A stretch of 64,000 nucleotides of DNA. It comes from Chitinophaga varians. Lineage in GTDB: Bacteria > Bacteroidota > Bacteroidia > Chitinophagales > Chitinophagaceae. This document shows positions 1-7,757 of the stretch, in pieces; position 1 is the stretch's first letter, and every line of letters starts with the position of its first letter. A model generated the notes under the pieces. The model was not told the origin of the DNA. It did not search any database and worked only from the letters and a program-made list of their open reading frames with translations. The translations under genes and the position numbers were made by a program. The stretch lies in NCBI RefSeq assembly GCF_012641275.1, contig NZ_JABAIA010000001.1:62001-126000 (forward strand), written 5' to 3'.

Positions 1-139
1 CCAACTCCCTGTGGTCAAAATCTGTCGATAAAATCCGGGCCAGCTTGAGCTTAAAATGAATATTCTCATCTTCCAGGACCTTTAGCAGGTATTTACGTGA
101 ATCATGCTGTGTCCGCAGTTCCTCCAACTTGTCCTTCAT
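1..139 (-). CDS. Partial hypothetical protein, N-terminal 46 residues
   Basis: An open frame on the minus strand starts at the ATG at 139-137 and runs off the left edge. The visible residues begin MKDKLEELRTQHDSRKYLLK and are rich in Lys, Glu and Leu with no hydrophobic segment, so the piece looks helical and cytoplasmic. It is divergent from the universal stress protein gene, with about 160 bases between them. The family cannot be told from this fragment. Confidence 0.55.
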   Translation of the reverse strand, partial: MKDKLEELRTQHDSRKYLLKVLEDENIHFKLKLARILSTDFDHREL

Positions 140-298
140 CGTCCGTTATTTATAGTAATCCGGCACAAATTAGAACAGCGGCATCTCCTGATTTATGACT
201 GGAATCAGCCCCCTCAATGATATCCGTCATTGCCTTCGGCCGACAGGCATACGACCTTTGATACAGGTTATTTTTCAGTGTATTATAAATGATGCCAG

Positions 299-1102
299 AT
301 GAAAAAGATACTGCTGGCCATCGATGATGGCCATTTCCCCGAAGGGGCATTCCGGTTTGCCCGTACAATCAACGAAATGGAAGCTATCACTTTATGCGGG
401 GTCTTTTTACCGGAACTCGACTTCTCGGAAGATATCAATTACACGTCGGTGTTCATACCACTGATTGAAAATTATGCAGCCAGCTCCATCCAGCAAAGCC
501 TGCAGACTTTCCAGGACTTGTGCGATCAATATAATATCCATCATATCGAGCATCATGACATGAAGGAGGATGCGTTGAAAGTGCTGCGGAAAGAATCTCT
601 TTTTGCTGACCTGCTGCTGCTCAGCAGTGAAAAATTTTATGCCGATCTGTTATATGGCCCCGGTGGTTTCCTGGGCAGCGCCTTGCACCAGTCGGCATGC
701 CCGCTGATAGCAGTACCTGAAAATGCCGCCTTTCCGGAAAGCGTGATCCTTACCTACGACGGCAGCGCCTCTTCCGTGTTTGCCATTAAGAGTTTTGCAG
801 CGCTGTTCCCAAAATTGTGCGAGCTGAAAACCATGTTACTGTATGGCAATGCCCACGATGCCCCGCTTCCGGATGCATCGGGCATACAGGAACTGGTGCA
901 GCAGCATTTTCCCAATGTGACCACAACAGCCATCAATACCATCCCGGAAAAATATTTCAGCACCTGGCTGAATGATATTCCCAACCCTATCGTGGTGAGT
1001 GGCGCCTACGGCCGTTCCCTGTTATCGAGAATATTCCGGCGCAGCTTTGTGGAAGATACGCTGCGCGCACATCAGGTGCCGGTGTTTATCGCGCACCGTT
1101 GA
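299..1102 (+). CDS. Universal stress protein, tandem UspA domains
   Basis: The 267-residue product begins MKKILLAIDDGHFPEGAFRF, the usual first strand and nucleotide-binding Asp of UspA proteins. Length and content fit two Usp domains in tandem (about 1-140 and 145-267). The first ends in a CPLIAVPE-type strand. The second has GAYGRSLLSRIF followed by VPVFIA, which resembles the G-x2-G-x9-G(S/T) ATP-binding loop. No signal peptide is present, so it is cytosolic. Proteins of this family are made in stress or growth arrest and bind ATP or other small ligands; the ligand here is unknown. The 3' end overlaps the convergent lipoprotein gene by 17 bases. Confidence 0.88.
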   Translation: MKKILLAIDDGHFPEGAFRFARTINEMEAITLCGVFLPELDFSEDINYTSVFIPLIENYAASSIQQSLQTFQDLCDQYNIHHIEHHDMKEDALKVLRKESLFADLLLLSSEKFYADLLYGPGGFLGSALHQSACPLIAVPENAAFPESVILTYDGSASSVFAIKSFAALFPKLCELKTMLLYGNAHDAPLPDASGIQELVQQHFPNVTTTAINTIPEKYFSTWLNDIPNPIVVSGAYGRSLLSRIFRRSFVEDTLRAHQVPVFIAHR

Positions 1103-1739
1103 CAGCATATTTGTTTCCTTTCAGGGCATTGACCATCTTATCAAATGCAGTGGTATGAGTGGCCGGGATAACGGCCGATTGCCTGATCATAAACAGGCGT
1201 GTAGTAACAAAACCGGCGAAGGGGCTGCCACCATGGCTTTGAGAGAGTACGACCGCCTGCCCGTCAGCCGGTTTGCCGGTCCAGATGTATACACTGTCTT
1301 TCCCGTCCGTATATCGGTCAACGTTAGTGCCCAGTAGTACTGTCAGTTGCTTCACTATAGCTACGTTGCGCGGACTGGCGACGAGGTTCGTTTCCTCCAT
1401 TTCCACACCTGCTTTACTGGTACGGGCTTCATCATCATACAAAAAAGAAATGCTTTTGCCCCAGCCGTTGGGCGAACGCAACGTGTCATGTGCATCTCCC
1501 GTAAACAGCAGGTCTCCATAACGGAAATCACGCACCTTGTCAATCATTTTACTGGGCAGTGATGTAAACGGCTCACGGCTGACCACATGGTCCCTGTAGT
1601 TCATATAACTGTTCACATCCATGGTCCAGTAATGCTGATAAAGGTCTGTTTTTATATTACAGGCAGTGGTCATCACCAACAGCAACCACAGCATGCTGTG
1701 TAAAGCAATACGGTACATACGGTCGTTCAGTTTCGTCAT
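1086..1739 (-). CDS. Hypothetical lipoprotein
   Basis: No family is recognised. The start at 1739 gives MTKLNDRMYRIALHSMLWLL followed by a TTAC lipobox, so the product of 217 residues is probably a lipidated envelope protein. A longer frame reaches back to 1778, but it would put 13 extra residues before the signal sequence. The mature part is polar, with several Tyr, Asp and Trp residues and no repeats. It is convergent with the stress protein gene and divergent from the GH172 gene. It may work with either or neither. Confidence 0.6.
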   Translation of the reverse strand: MTKLNDRMYRIALHSMLWLLLVMTTACNIKTDLYQHYWTMDVNSYMNYRDHVVSREPFTSLPSKMIDKVRDFRYGDLLFTGDAHDTLRSPNGWGKSISFLYDDEARTSKAGVEMEETNLVASPRNVAIVKQLTVLLGTNVDRYTDGKDSVYIWTGKPADGQAVVLSQSHGGSPFAGFVTTRLFMIRQSAVIPATHTTAFDKMVNALKGNKYAVNGAR

Positions 1740-1797
1740 GTTAACGGCAAGGCGGCAAAGGTATTGCATACCATCCATAAAAAAATCCGGGCAGTGC

Positions 1798-1828
1798 TTG
1801 CATACTAAAACGTTTAACCTTACTTTTA
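1798..1828 (+). promoter_or_regulatory. Bacteroidota-type promoter for the GH172 gene
   Basis: TTG at 1798-1800 and TACTTTTA at 1821-1828 are 20 bases apart. This is close to the TTG / TAnnTTTG pattern of the Bacteroidota primary sigma factor, with one base off in the -7 box. Transcription would start near 1835, giving a leader of about 27 bases. Confidence 0.45.
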
Positions 1829-1861
1829 ATCAGACTGCTGCAAAATCCTAAATTCCACGAC

Positions 1862-2998
1862 ATGAAAAAATTCTTCTTTCTGCTGGCTGCAGCCTGTATA
1901 CAGCTGTCGGCCTACGCCCAACAACCCTTCAACGGCCTGGACATGAACATGGGCAATCTCTCCCGCCTGTCAGATGCCAAAACACGGTCCATCAGCCCGG
2001 AGAACTTCACCGGAGAAGCCGGCAAAGGCGGCATGGCCACCCTGGAGCAGGGCAATGCACGTCATGCTGCCCGGGAACTGGGACAAGGCTGGAAGGTAAA
2101 TCCCTATATCTTCATAGAGCCCGGCAAAACCGTCACGCTGGCTGAAATCAACGGCCCCGGCGCCATCCAGCACATCTGGATGACACCCACCGGCAACTGG
2201 CGCTATTCCATTCTCCGCTTCTATTGGGACGATGAAACCACCCCTTCCGTGGAAGTGCCGGTAGGTGACTTTTTTGGCATGGGATGGGGCGAATACGCCC
2301 ATCTCAATTCCCTCGCGGTATGCGTCAATCCCGGCAGCGCTTTCAACTGCTACTGGTCTATGCCCTTCCGCAAAAAATGCCGGATCACCATGGAAAATAT
2401 CAATACTGAAAAAATGACGCTGTATTACCAGATCGACTATACGCTGACCACCGTTCCTGAAGATGCCGGTTATTTCCATGCACAGTTCCGGCGCAGCAAT
2501 CCGGTAAAAGACGCCAGCTACACCCTGGTAGACGGCATCCGTGGCAAAGGGCAATATGTAGGTACTTATCTTGCCTGGGGTGTGAACAACAACGGCTGGT
2601 GGGGCGAAGGGGAAATCAAGTTTTTTATGGACGGCGACGGCAAATATCCCACCATCTGCGGTACCGGCACAGAAGACTATTTCTGCGGCTCCTACAACTT
2701 TGACCTCAAAGGGAAATACCAGGAGTTCTCAACGCCCTATGCCGGGCTGCCACAGGTCATCCGTCCGGACGGACTGTATAAATCGCAGCAACGTTTCGGG
2801 TTGTACCGCTGGCATATTATGGACCCTGTCCGTTTTGAAAAAGAACTGAAGGTGACCATACAGGACCTTGGCTGGCGCAGCGGCGGCCGTTACCTGCCAC
2901 AACAATCTGATATCAGCAGCGTGGTGTTCTGGTATCAGCGGGAGCCACATGCGCCGTTCCCAAAATTACCGTCCATGAATGAGCTGGAAGTCAATTAA
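1862..2998 (+). CDS. Secreted GH172 family glycoside hydrolase (DUF2961)
   Basis: The 378-residue product starts with a signal peptide (MKKFFFLLAAACIQLSAYA, cleavage before QQ). The body matches the DUF2961 family, now GH172, which includes alpha-D-fructofuranosidase, difructose dianhydride I synthase/hydrolase and D-arabinofuranan-degrading enzymes. The signature parts are GPGAIQHIWMT near 98, GEGEIKFFMDGDG near 250 and the GTGTEDYFCGSYNF block near 265-280. The last two hold the acidic residues that act as catalytic pair in characterised members. Its length is normal for the single-domain type. It is not next to a SusC/D pair, so the substrate cannot be inferred from context. Its stop lies 5 bases from that of the convergent ABC permease gene. 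Confidence 0.85.
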   Translation: MKKFFFLLAAACIQLSAYAQQPFNGLDMNMGNLSRLSDAKTRSISPENFTGEAGKGGMATLEQGNARHAARELGQGWKVNPYIFIEPGKTVTLAEINGPGAIQHIWMTPTGNWRYSILRFYWDDETTPSVEVPVGDFFGMGWGEYAHLNSLAVCVNPGSAFNCYWSMPFRKKCRITMENINTEKMTLYYQIDYTLTTVPEDAGYFHAQFRRSNPVKDASYTLVDGIRGKGQYVGTYLAWGVNNNGWWGEGEIKFFMDGDGKYPTICGTGTEDYFCGSYNFDLKGKYQEFSTPYAGLPQVIRPDGLYKSQQRFGLYRWHIMDPVRFEKELKVTIQDLGWRSGGRYLPQQSDISSVVFWYQREPHAPFPKLPSMNELEVN

Positions 2999-3003
2999 CA
3001 GCT

Positions 3004-4110
3004 TTATTCCCATTTAAACATCTTCACAGACAGCACTGCAACAATAGCGGCCCATACGGTCAGTCCGCCCAGTTGCACCGGCACCTGCCAGATATGTGCG
3101 CCTTCAAAGGCGATCTTCCGCAGGCCGTCCACGAAGAAAGTGAGCGGCAGGTATTCACAGAAGGTGCGCAGCCATACGGGATAGTTCTCTACCGGGAAAA
3201 AGAGGCCGCACAACAATATCTGCGGCACCGTGATGGTATTGGCCACCGGCGCAATAGAACTTTCGTTGCGGATAACGCCGCTGATCATAAAGCCGATGCC
3301 GGTAAAGATCACCAGGCCGAATACAGAGAGCAGCAACATTTCCAGGAAAGTAAGGATACCGTTGACCAGGGTGAAATCGAATGCGAAGTAACCCAGCGCC
3401 GTGATGATGATAAAGCAGATGATCTGGAACACCAGGCGGCTCATCATTTCACCGAACAGCAGCGAAGCGCGGCTAACGGGCGTCACAAAAATACGTTTCA
3501 GCACCAGCGTATGCCGCAGGTTGAACAACAGGAAAGCAGAGCCGAACACGCCCGCCATCAGCAAAGAAAAGCCCAGCTGGCCGGGAAGGATAAAATCGAT
3601 CTGCCGGTATACACGGCCGGGAATAGTGACCACGTCCAGCTTTGCAGCCACCGGTTGCCCCTGCAGCACCTGTTGGTTGATACGGCTGGTCACCTCCTGC
3701 AACGCCGCCTGTACCAGCGGTCTTTTATCGGCCACCGCACCGGAGCTGAGCAGGGTAAGGCCATATTGCGGCACCGGGGCGGTCATCACCGGCGCAGGTA
3801 TGCGGATGATGCCGGCTATCCGACCCTTTTTCAGGGCGTTGAGCTGTGCCAGCGAATCTGTTTCTTTTGACAGGCTGAAGATGCTGATATCTTTTACAGC
3901 CCGGTATACCGGGCTGCTGGTATCACTGCCGGGAGCGATGGCCACCGGGATTTTCACCGCTGTGTTATCAACCATTGCACCGAACACCGTCACAAAAATG
4001 ATGGGAAACAATAGGGCGAATACAACCGAAGTAGGGCTACGCAGGGTAGCAATCAGGCTGGCACGGGCCATCACCAGACCGGCCCTGAGCTGACTATATT
4101 TTTTTGCCAT
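3004..4110 (-). CDS. ABC-2 type transporter permease
   Basis: The 368-residue protein has one N-terminal membrane segment (SVVFALLFPIIFVTVFGAMV), a large non-cytoplasmic loop of about 130 residues, and then five hydrophobic segments from about residue 185 to the C-terminus. This is the shape of single-chain ABC-2 exporters of the YhfG/NatB type. The GEMMSR loop, the FTGIGFMISGVIRNE segment and the FFPVENYPVWL stretch are typical of the family. No ATPase gene is adjacent, so its partner lies elsewhere or outside the window. A TAGCTTTG box (minus strand, 4125-4118) lies just upstream, which would make the message almost leaderless. Confidence 0.82.
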   Translation of the reverse strand: MAKKYSQLRAGLVMARASLIATLRSPTSVVFALLFPIIFVTVFGAMVDNTAVKIPVAIAPGSDTSSPVYRAVKDISIFSLSKETDSLAQLNALKKGRIAGIIRIPAPVMTAPVPQYGLTLLSSGAVADKRPLVQAALQEVTSRINQQVLQGQPVAAKLDVVTIPGRVYRQIDFILPGQLGFSLLMAGVFGSAFLLFNLRHTLVLKRIFVTPVSRASLLFGEMMSRLVFQIICFIIITALGYFAFDFTLVNGILTFLEMLLLSVFGLVIFTGIGFMISGVIRNESSIAPVANTITVPQILLCGLFFPVENYPVWLRTFCEYLPLTFFVDGLRKIAFEGAHIWQVPVQLGGLTVWAAIVAVLSVKMFKWE

Positions 4111-4162
4111 AGGGAACCAAAGCTACAGTATTCTTTCAAAGATTCATTTTCCCGGAACATAT

Positions 4163-4170
4163 TATATTTG
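4163..4170 (+). promoter_or_regulatory. TAnnTTTG -7 box
   Basis: TATATTTG matches the Bacteroidota -7 consensus exactly and lies 37 bases before the ATG at 4208. No good TTG is found 19-21 bases upstream, so only this half is supported. Confidence 0.4.
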
Positions 4171-4207
4171 CCCTTCCAATGCGGTCCCCTAATACCCAAG
4201 GCTACTC

Positions 4208-5281
4208 ATGAAAAAAGTGATCACCGGCAAAGACATCGTGCGCCAACTCAAAGCAGACCTGATCGGCAAGGACTCCTACCGCGGAGTTACGCTGACCTAT
4301 ACCTGGCTGGCCAATCAGTTTGGCCATTTCTCCCTCGGCTTCATCCCTACTTTTGTGGGTTATCTTATCCTGAAGCGGCATTTCAGCGAACAACGGGCAT
4401 CCCTGTACGCTGCACTGGCCGTAAGCCTCTTCTGGCTGACGTTCGAAATTTTTAATTTCCTCGGACCGCTGCTGTCCCGCAAATCCAGGAGCACCTACGT
4501 CTTTCAGCCGGCATGGGGCAACATCGCTTTCGACACTATCACCGACCTGATATATTTCTGGTGCGGCGCATTAATGGCTTCTATCCTTTGCGCCTATACG
4601 ACAATGGCGTTCGTTGCCCTGTTGATACTGACTGTACTGGTGCTCTACCCGGCTTACTACTGGTATCTCACCAAAATGTACCTGCAGGCGCCCTCCTATC
4701 CTTTCCAGTTCAGGCTGAGCCAGTGGAGCACAGAACATATTCCCGATGAAGACATCGCGCTGGTGCGCCGTTTCCTCGACAACGAAGAGCAGGGCATGCA
4801 CCTGTTCCTCTTCGGCCCTAAACGCAGCGGTAAAACGAGCCTGAGCGTGGCTATCGCCACGGAGCTGTCCATCCGCCACCAGTCTGCGGTATATACCTCT
4901 GCCATGAAGCTGTACTGCATGTTCTTTGAACATGACGATGACAGCGCGGCCAACGTATTATGGACCTGGCGCAAAGCCTCCATTCTTGTTATTGATGATA
5001 TTAATCCGGGAGACCCTATCAAGGAAGATATTATTACGCCTGAAAGATTCCTCAGCTTTGTTGATACCTTCTCCACCAACGATATTAACCGCACAGTGCT
5101 GCGCCAGACCAATGTGATCTGGGTTTTGGGAGATGATGATGCTTCCAGGAAACTGTCGGAGAGATGGCAGGATATGCTGACAGGTATCGGCGTGGAGAAA
5201 GAGAAACTGCTGTCTCTCAATCTCCAGTTATATAGCCAGGCGCCTGTTAAGGCAGAATATGATTTGCGTATGCAAAGCTGA
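4208..5281 (+). CDS. Membrane-anchored P-loop (AAA-like) ATPase
   Basis: The family is not recognised by name. The first 170 or so residues hold about four hydrophobic segments (for example FSLGFIPTFVGYLIL, AVSLFWLTFEIFNFLG, ALLILTVLVLYPAYYW). They are followed by a soluble ATPase domain. Walker A is GPKRSGKT at residues 203-210, and Walker B is ILVIDDI with Asp263-Asp264. The ATPase part resembles the compact DnaC/IstB-like ATP-binding domains in layout. A sensor-like Asn/Trp stretch (NVIWVLGDDD) follows. The combination suggests an ATPase held at the inner membrane, perhaps moving or assembling something there; the client is unknown. The 3' end overlaps the convergent LuxR gene by 35 bases. 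Confidence 0.65.
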   Translation: MKKVITGKDIVRQLKADLIGKDSYRGVTLTYTWLANQFGHFSLGFIPTFVGYLILKRHFSEQRASLYAALAVSLFWLTFEIFNFLGPLLSRKSRSTYVFQPAWGNIAFDTITDLIYFWCGALMASILCAYTTMAFVALLILTVLVLYPAYYWYLTKMYLQAPSYPFQFRLSQWSTEHIPDEDIALVRRFLDNEEQGMHLFLFGPKRSGKTSLSVAIATELSIRHQSAVYTSAMKLYCMFFEHDDDSAANVLWTWRKASILVIDDINPGDPIKEDIITPERFLSFVDTFSTNDINRTVLRQTNVIWVLGDDDASRKLSERWQDMLTGIGVEKEKLLSLNLQLYSQAPVKAEYDLRMQS

Positions 5282-5981
5282 TCAGATGGGTGAGGCTCTT
5301 CACCTCAAAGCGCTTGTACATCGGGATGATCCTTTTTTCAATGGCCGACTGTGACACCCCAAACCGCGCCGCGATCTCTTTAAAGGAAAACCCTTCCGCC
5401 ACCAGCGACAAGGCTTCTTTTTCCTTTTCTGAAATAGCGTAGTGCCGGAACAGTTGTTTGTTGAGGTCTTCCTCGAAAGTCGATTTTTCCGGGCCATAGG
5501 CCGCATAGCGCATTACATTGCCCAGCTGTATGCTTTCATTCTTCTGGGAATGACCGATGATGGCCGTCACCCTTCCTTCTTCCGAAGCAAATACCCCCAC
5601 TTTGGTGATCAGTGGCACATGGGTGCCGTCTTTATGGATCTTTTTCAGCTCAATGGTAAAACTATATTGTTCGAGGTCCTTTGTTTTGTTATGCAGGAAC
5701 ATCAGCGCCTTATCGTTCAGCTCATTGGAAAAGGGAGCATACTCCGGCGCCGTAATGTTAACGAACGTCATCATGGTCATTTCATCATCCCGGTATCCGA
5801 GCAGCGGTTCCCAGCCATCGGCGTATAACATGCGGTTTTCTTTGAACGAATAGATATATACCGCTTCATCCGGAAACCGCCGGATGATCGTCTTAAAATG
5901 CCGTGCTTCCGGGCTGTTCAGGTCAGCCGGTACGTCTGTAATAAATGTTTTGGAATAATGCCCCAACTTATCCGGATCCAT
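5247..5981 (-). CDS. PAS domain LuxR-type transcriptional regulator
   Basis: The 244-residue protein has a PAS-like sensor region (about residues 30-150, with YIYSFKENRMLYADGWEPLLG and the later TKVGVFASEEGRVTAIIG strand). A C-terminal LuxR/GerE helix-turn-helix covers about 180-244 (ISEKEKEALSLVAEGFSFKE, then ARFGVSQSAIEKRI). There is no signal peptide or membrane segment, so it senses a cytosolic signal. It has no response-regulator receiver and no partner kinase nearby. The target genes are unknown; the small transcript starting near 6072 is divergent from it. Confidence 0.8.
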   Translation of the reverse strand: MDPDKLGHYSKTFITDVPADLNSPEARHFKTIIRRFPDEAVYIYSFKENRMLYADGWEPLLGYRDDEMTMMTFVNITAPEYAPFSNELNDKALMFLHNKTKDLEQYSFTIELKKIHKDGTHVPLITKVGVFASEEGRVTAIIGHSQKNESIQLGNVMRYAAYGPEKSTFEEDLNKQLFRHYAISEKEKEALSLVAEGFSFKEIAARFGVSQSAIEKRIIPMYKRFEVKSLTHLISFAYANHILP

Positions 5982-6034
5982 TCGTTTTTTGTCATAAATG
6001 TAAAAATAATATCACAACCTGCGTAATTACGCAG

Positions 6035-6065
6035 TTGACTGATTATGAACGTACTGGTAATTTTG
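6035..6065 (+). promoter_or_regulatory. Strong Bacteroidota-type promoter before a small transcript
   Basis: TTG at 6035-6037 and TAATTTTG at 6058-6065 are 20 bases apart, a full match to TTG-N20-TAnnTTTG. It is among the best promoter matches in the window, yet no annotated-size gene follows. Transcription would start near 6072, just before a 53-codon frame at 6085. Confidence 0.6.
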
Positions 6066-6084
6066 CGTCCGTAAACCATACGAA

Positions 6085-6246
6085 ATGGATCTGCAGGAAA
6101 AACCGCTGAAGAGGCCTTTTGTCCAGCGAATTCACCCGGTTAATGGTCCGGCAAGGAGGCAAGAACCGGAGACCTTGACCAGGAGTGGTTACAGCCCAAA
6201 AGTTGAGATAAAGGAATGTGTTAAAAACCGAGGAAAAGTTTGTTAG
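6085..6246 (+). CDS. Possible small basic protein, 53 residues
   Basis: A short open frame starts with ATG about 13 bases after the predicted transcription start and ends with TAG at 6244-6246. The product begins MDLQEKPLKRPFVQRIHPVN and is rich in Lys, Arg and Pro, with no signal peptide or membrane segment. I recognise no family. The support is position (promoter, short leader, then ATG) rather than sequence. The region may instead be a non-coding RNA, since strong hairpins follow at 6298-6325 and 6432-6472. Confidence 0.3.
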   Translation: MDLQEKPLKRPFVQRIHPVNGPARRQEPETLTRSGYSPKVEIKECVKNRGKVC

Positions 6247-6297
6247 AAAAAGCCCCATCCTCATTGATGCAATGTCCCCCGGGGATACAGCTACGGC

Positions 6298-6325
6298 GCA
6301 TGGACCGGATTATCCAGGTCCATGC
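6298..6325 (+). other. Strong hairpin in the small-transcript region
   Basis: GCATGGACC (6298-6306) pairs perfectly with GGTCCATGC (6317-6325), and the loop holds a further GGA/TCC pairing. No T-run follows, so it is not a simple terminator. It lies inside the presumed transcript from the promoter at 6035-6065 and could be part of a structured RNA. Confidence 0.4.
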
Positions 6326-6431
6326 CTGTACTGGCCCTGACTGTTGACCCTCAAAAGATATTGATTTTGTGTTAAGATTGTCATGAATTTTTTTGACTGT
6401 TGAATTACCCCCCGAATTGTTAATCCTACTC

Positions 6432-6483
6432 GCTTCAGTAATGAAGCAACCTGGCGAGGCTACTGCCTCGCCATTTTATTTTT
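6432..6483 (+). terminator. Double hairpin with intrinsic terminator
   Basis: GCTTCA-GTAA-TGAAGC (6432-6447) is a perfect 6-bp stem with a GNRA-type loop. It is followed by GGCGAGGC-TACT-GCCTCGCC (6453-6472), a perfect 8-bp stem, and then a T-rich tail. The pair would end the small transcript begun near 6072 and insulate the kinase gene at 6577. Confidence 0.6.
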
Positions 6484-6529
6484 CGCCAGCTTATCATGAT
6501 ACCCGCCATGAATAAAAAAAAGATATGAG

Positions 6530-6537
6530 TATATTTG
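6530..6537 (+). promoter_or_regulatory. TAnnTTTG -7 box deciding the kinase start
   Basis: TATATTTG matches the -7 consensus. Transcription would begin near 6544, after the first possible start codon of the open frame (6535). This supports the ATG at 6577 as the true start. No clear -33 TTG is seen. Confidence 0.45.
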
Positions 6538-6576
6538 TTATACCCGATTGTAACACCCAAAGAATATCCAGCAAAA

Positions 6577-7140
6577 ATGAAGATCATTATTTTCGGAGCT
6601 TCCGGTGCCGGCACCAGCACCCTGGCCAAAGCTTTTGCCAGAGAAAACGGCTACCTGCATCTCGAAGCGGACAACTATTACTGGCTCAAAACCGAACGGC
6701 CATACGAATCCAGGCGCGACCCCGCAGAAAGGAACAAACTGTTCCTCGAAGACCTTAACAGTCATCATAAAGTGGTGGTGGCAGGCTCTATTTTCAAATG
6801 GGACCCGGCCATGGCCGGACTGTTTGACCTGGCCGTTTTCCTGTGGCTGCCCCCTGAAATCAGGATGCAGCGGCTTATACTGCGGGAAAAACAACGCTAT
6901 GGCTCCCTGCTGGACTCCGATCCCTGGCTCAAAAAACACAACGCCGAATTCATTGCCTGGGCGTCCCGGTACGACGAGCCCGGTTTCCCCAGCAGAAGCC
7001 TCACCCTCCATAAAGAATGGATCGCGCAACTGAAAATACCGGTACTGGAAATCAGCGGCGACTTCCCACTGGCAGAAAGACTGCAACGGATGCAGGAGAA
7101 AATCGCCGGCATCAAATGTCACGAGACTTCCCGACAGTAG
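6577..7140 (+). CDS. P-loop kinase, adenylate-kinase-like
   Basis: The start at 6577 gives MKIIIFGASGAGTSTLAKAF, placing the P-loop GASGAGTST right at the N-terminus as in nucleotide and small-metabolite kinases. The frame extends 14 codons upstream, but that part would lie in the promoter. The product is 187 residues, with LEADNYYW, a lid-like RLILREKQRYG stretch and a basic middle. It resembles the small AAA_18/shikimate-kinase-like proteins often annotated as adenylate kinase; the true substrate is unknown. It stands 42 bases before the NUDIX gene and may share its transcript. Confidence 0.72.
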   Translation: MKIIIFGASGAGTSTLAKAFARENGYLHLEADNYYWLKTERPYESRRDPAERNKLFLEDLNSHHKVVVAGSIFKWDPAMAGLFDLAVFLWLPPEIRMQRLILREKQRYGSLLDSDPWLKKHNAEFIAWASRYDEPGFPSRSLTLHKEWIAQLKIPVLEISGDFPLAERLQRMQEKIAGIKCHETSRQ

Positions 7141-7182
7141 GGCTACCATCGACGACTTTCTACTCATGCATACCACCATGAT

Positions 7183-7638
7183 ATGAAACAAAGTGCGGGC
7201 ATCCTGCTCTACCGAAAGCACAAAGGCATCACAAACTACTTCCTGGTACATCCCGGCGGCCCCTTCTTTGCCAAAAAAGACGCCGGATGGTGGAGCATAC
7301 CCAAAGGAGAAATAGCACCGGGAGAAGCCCCATTGCAAGCAGCTATCCGTGAGTTTGAAGAAGAAACCGGCTACCGGCCGGGAGGAACATTTATCCCACT
7401 GCAACCTGTCACCCAGAAAGGAGGCAAACAAGTGCTTTGCTGGGCCACCGAAGGCGACCTGGACCACCAGGCCATCGTGAGCAATTTATTCGAAATAGAA
7501 TGGCCGCCGCATTCCGGCAAAAAGAAACAGTTCCCGGAAATTGACAAAGCCGGCTGGTTTGACGCCGGTACGGCTAAAAAAATGATCAATCCGCAACAAG
7601 CGGCATTCATCGATGAATTATTAAGGTCCCAGGGCTGA
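7183..7638 (+). CDS. NUDIX hydrolase
   Basis: The 151-residue protein carries the NUDIX box as G-E-IAPGE-x7-REFEEETGY (about residues 46-68), with the metal-binding Glu residues of the REx2EE core intact. It would split a nucleoside diphosphate linked to another group, releasing a nucleotide. N-terminal SAGILLYRKHKG and the PGGPFFAKKDAGWWSIPKGE strand resemble the diadenosine polyphosphate/ADP-sugar type seen in many bacteria, but the substrate is not certain. The last codons and the stop are formed by a copy of the GC-rich palindromic repeat at 7628-7647, so the original C-terminus may have been replaced. Confidence 0.88.
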   Translation: MKQSAGILLYRKHKGITNYFLVHPGGPFFAKKDAGWWSIPKGEIAPGEAPLQAAIREFEEETGYRPGGTFIPLQPVTQKGGKQVLCWATEGDLDHQAIVSNLFEIEWPPHSGKKKQFPEIDKAGWFDAGTAKKMINPQQAAFIDELLRSQG

Positions 7639-7647
7639 AGCCCTGGG
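7628..7647. repeat. GC-rich palindromic intergenic repeat, copy 1
   Basis: CCCAGGGCT-GA-AGCCCTGGG is a perfect 9-bp inverted repeat followed by CTACG. It overlaps the NUDIX stop codon. Related palindromes occur at 19583-19602, 19652-19671 and 24491-24510. Confidence 0.6.
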
Positions 7648-7659
7648 CTACGTTTAGAT

Positions 7660-7752
7660 CAAAGCGGTGATTTTACCGCTGCGATAAAAGCGAAGGTTTT
7701 ATCGTTGTGATAAAAGCGAAGGTTTTACCGTTTATGACAAAAGCGGAGGTTT
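7660..7752. repeat. Degenerate tandem repeat, about 26 bases x 3.5
   Basis: Units of about 26 bases begin with AAAGCGGTGATTTTACCG, AAAAGCGAAGGTTTTATCG, AAAAGCGAAGGTTTTACCG and AAAAGCGGAGGTTTG. The array fills the gap between two convergent genes. Each unit has a short inverted core (GCGGT/ACCGC or similar), so it may act as a bidirectional terminator. Confidence 0.55.
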
Positions 7753-7757
7753 GTTTT

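Noticed and set aside
6043..6264. 73-codon minus-strand frame in the small-transcript region
   Set aside because: No promoter on that strand; the plus strand has a consensus promoter and a better placed frame at 6085.
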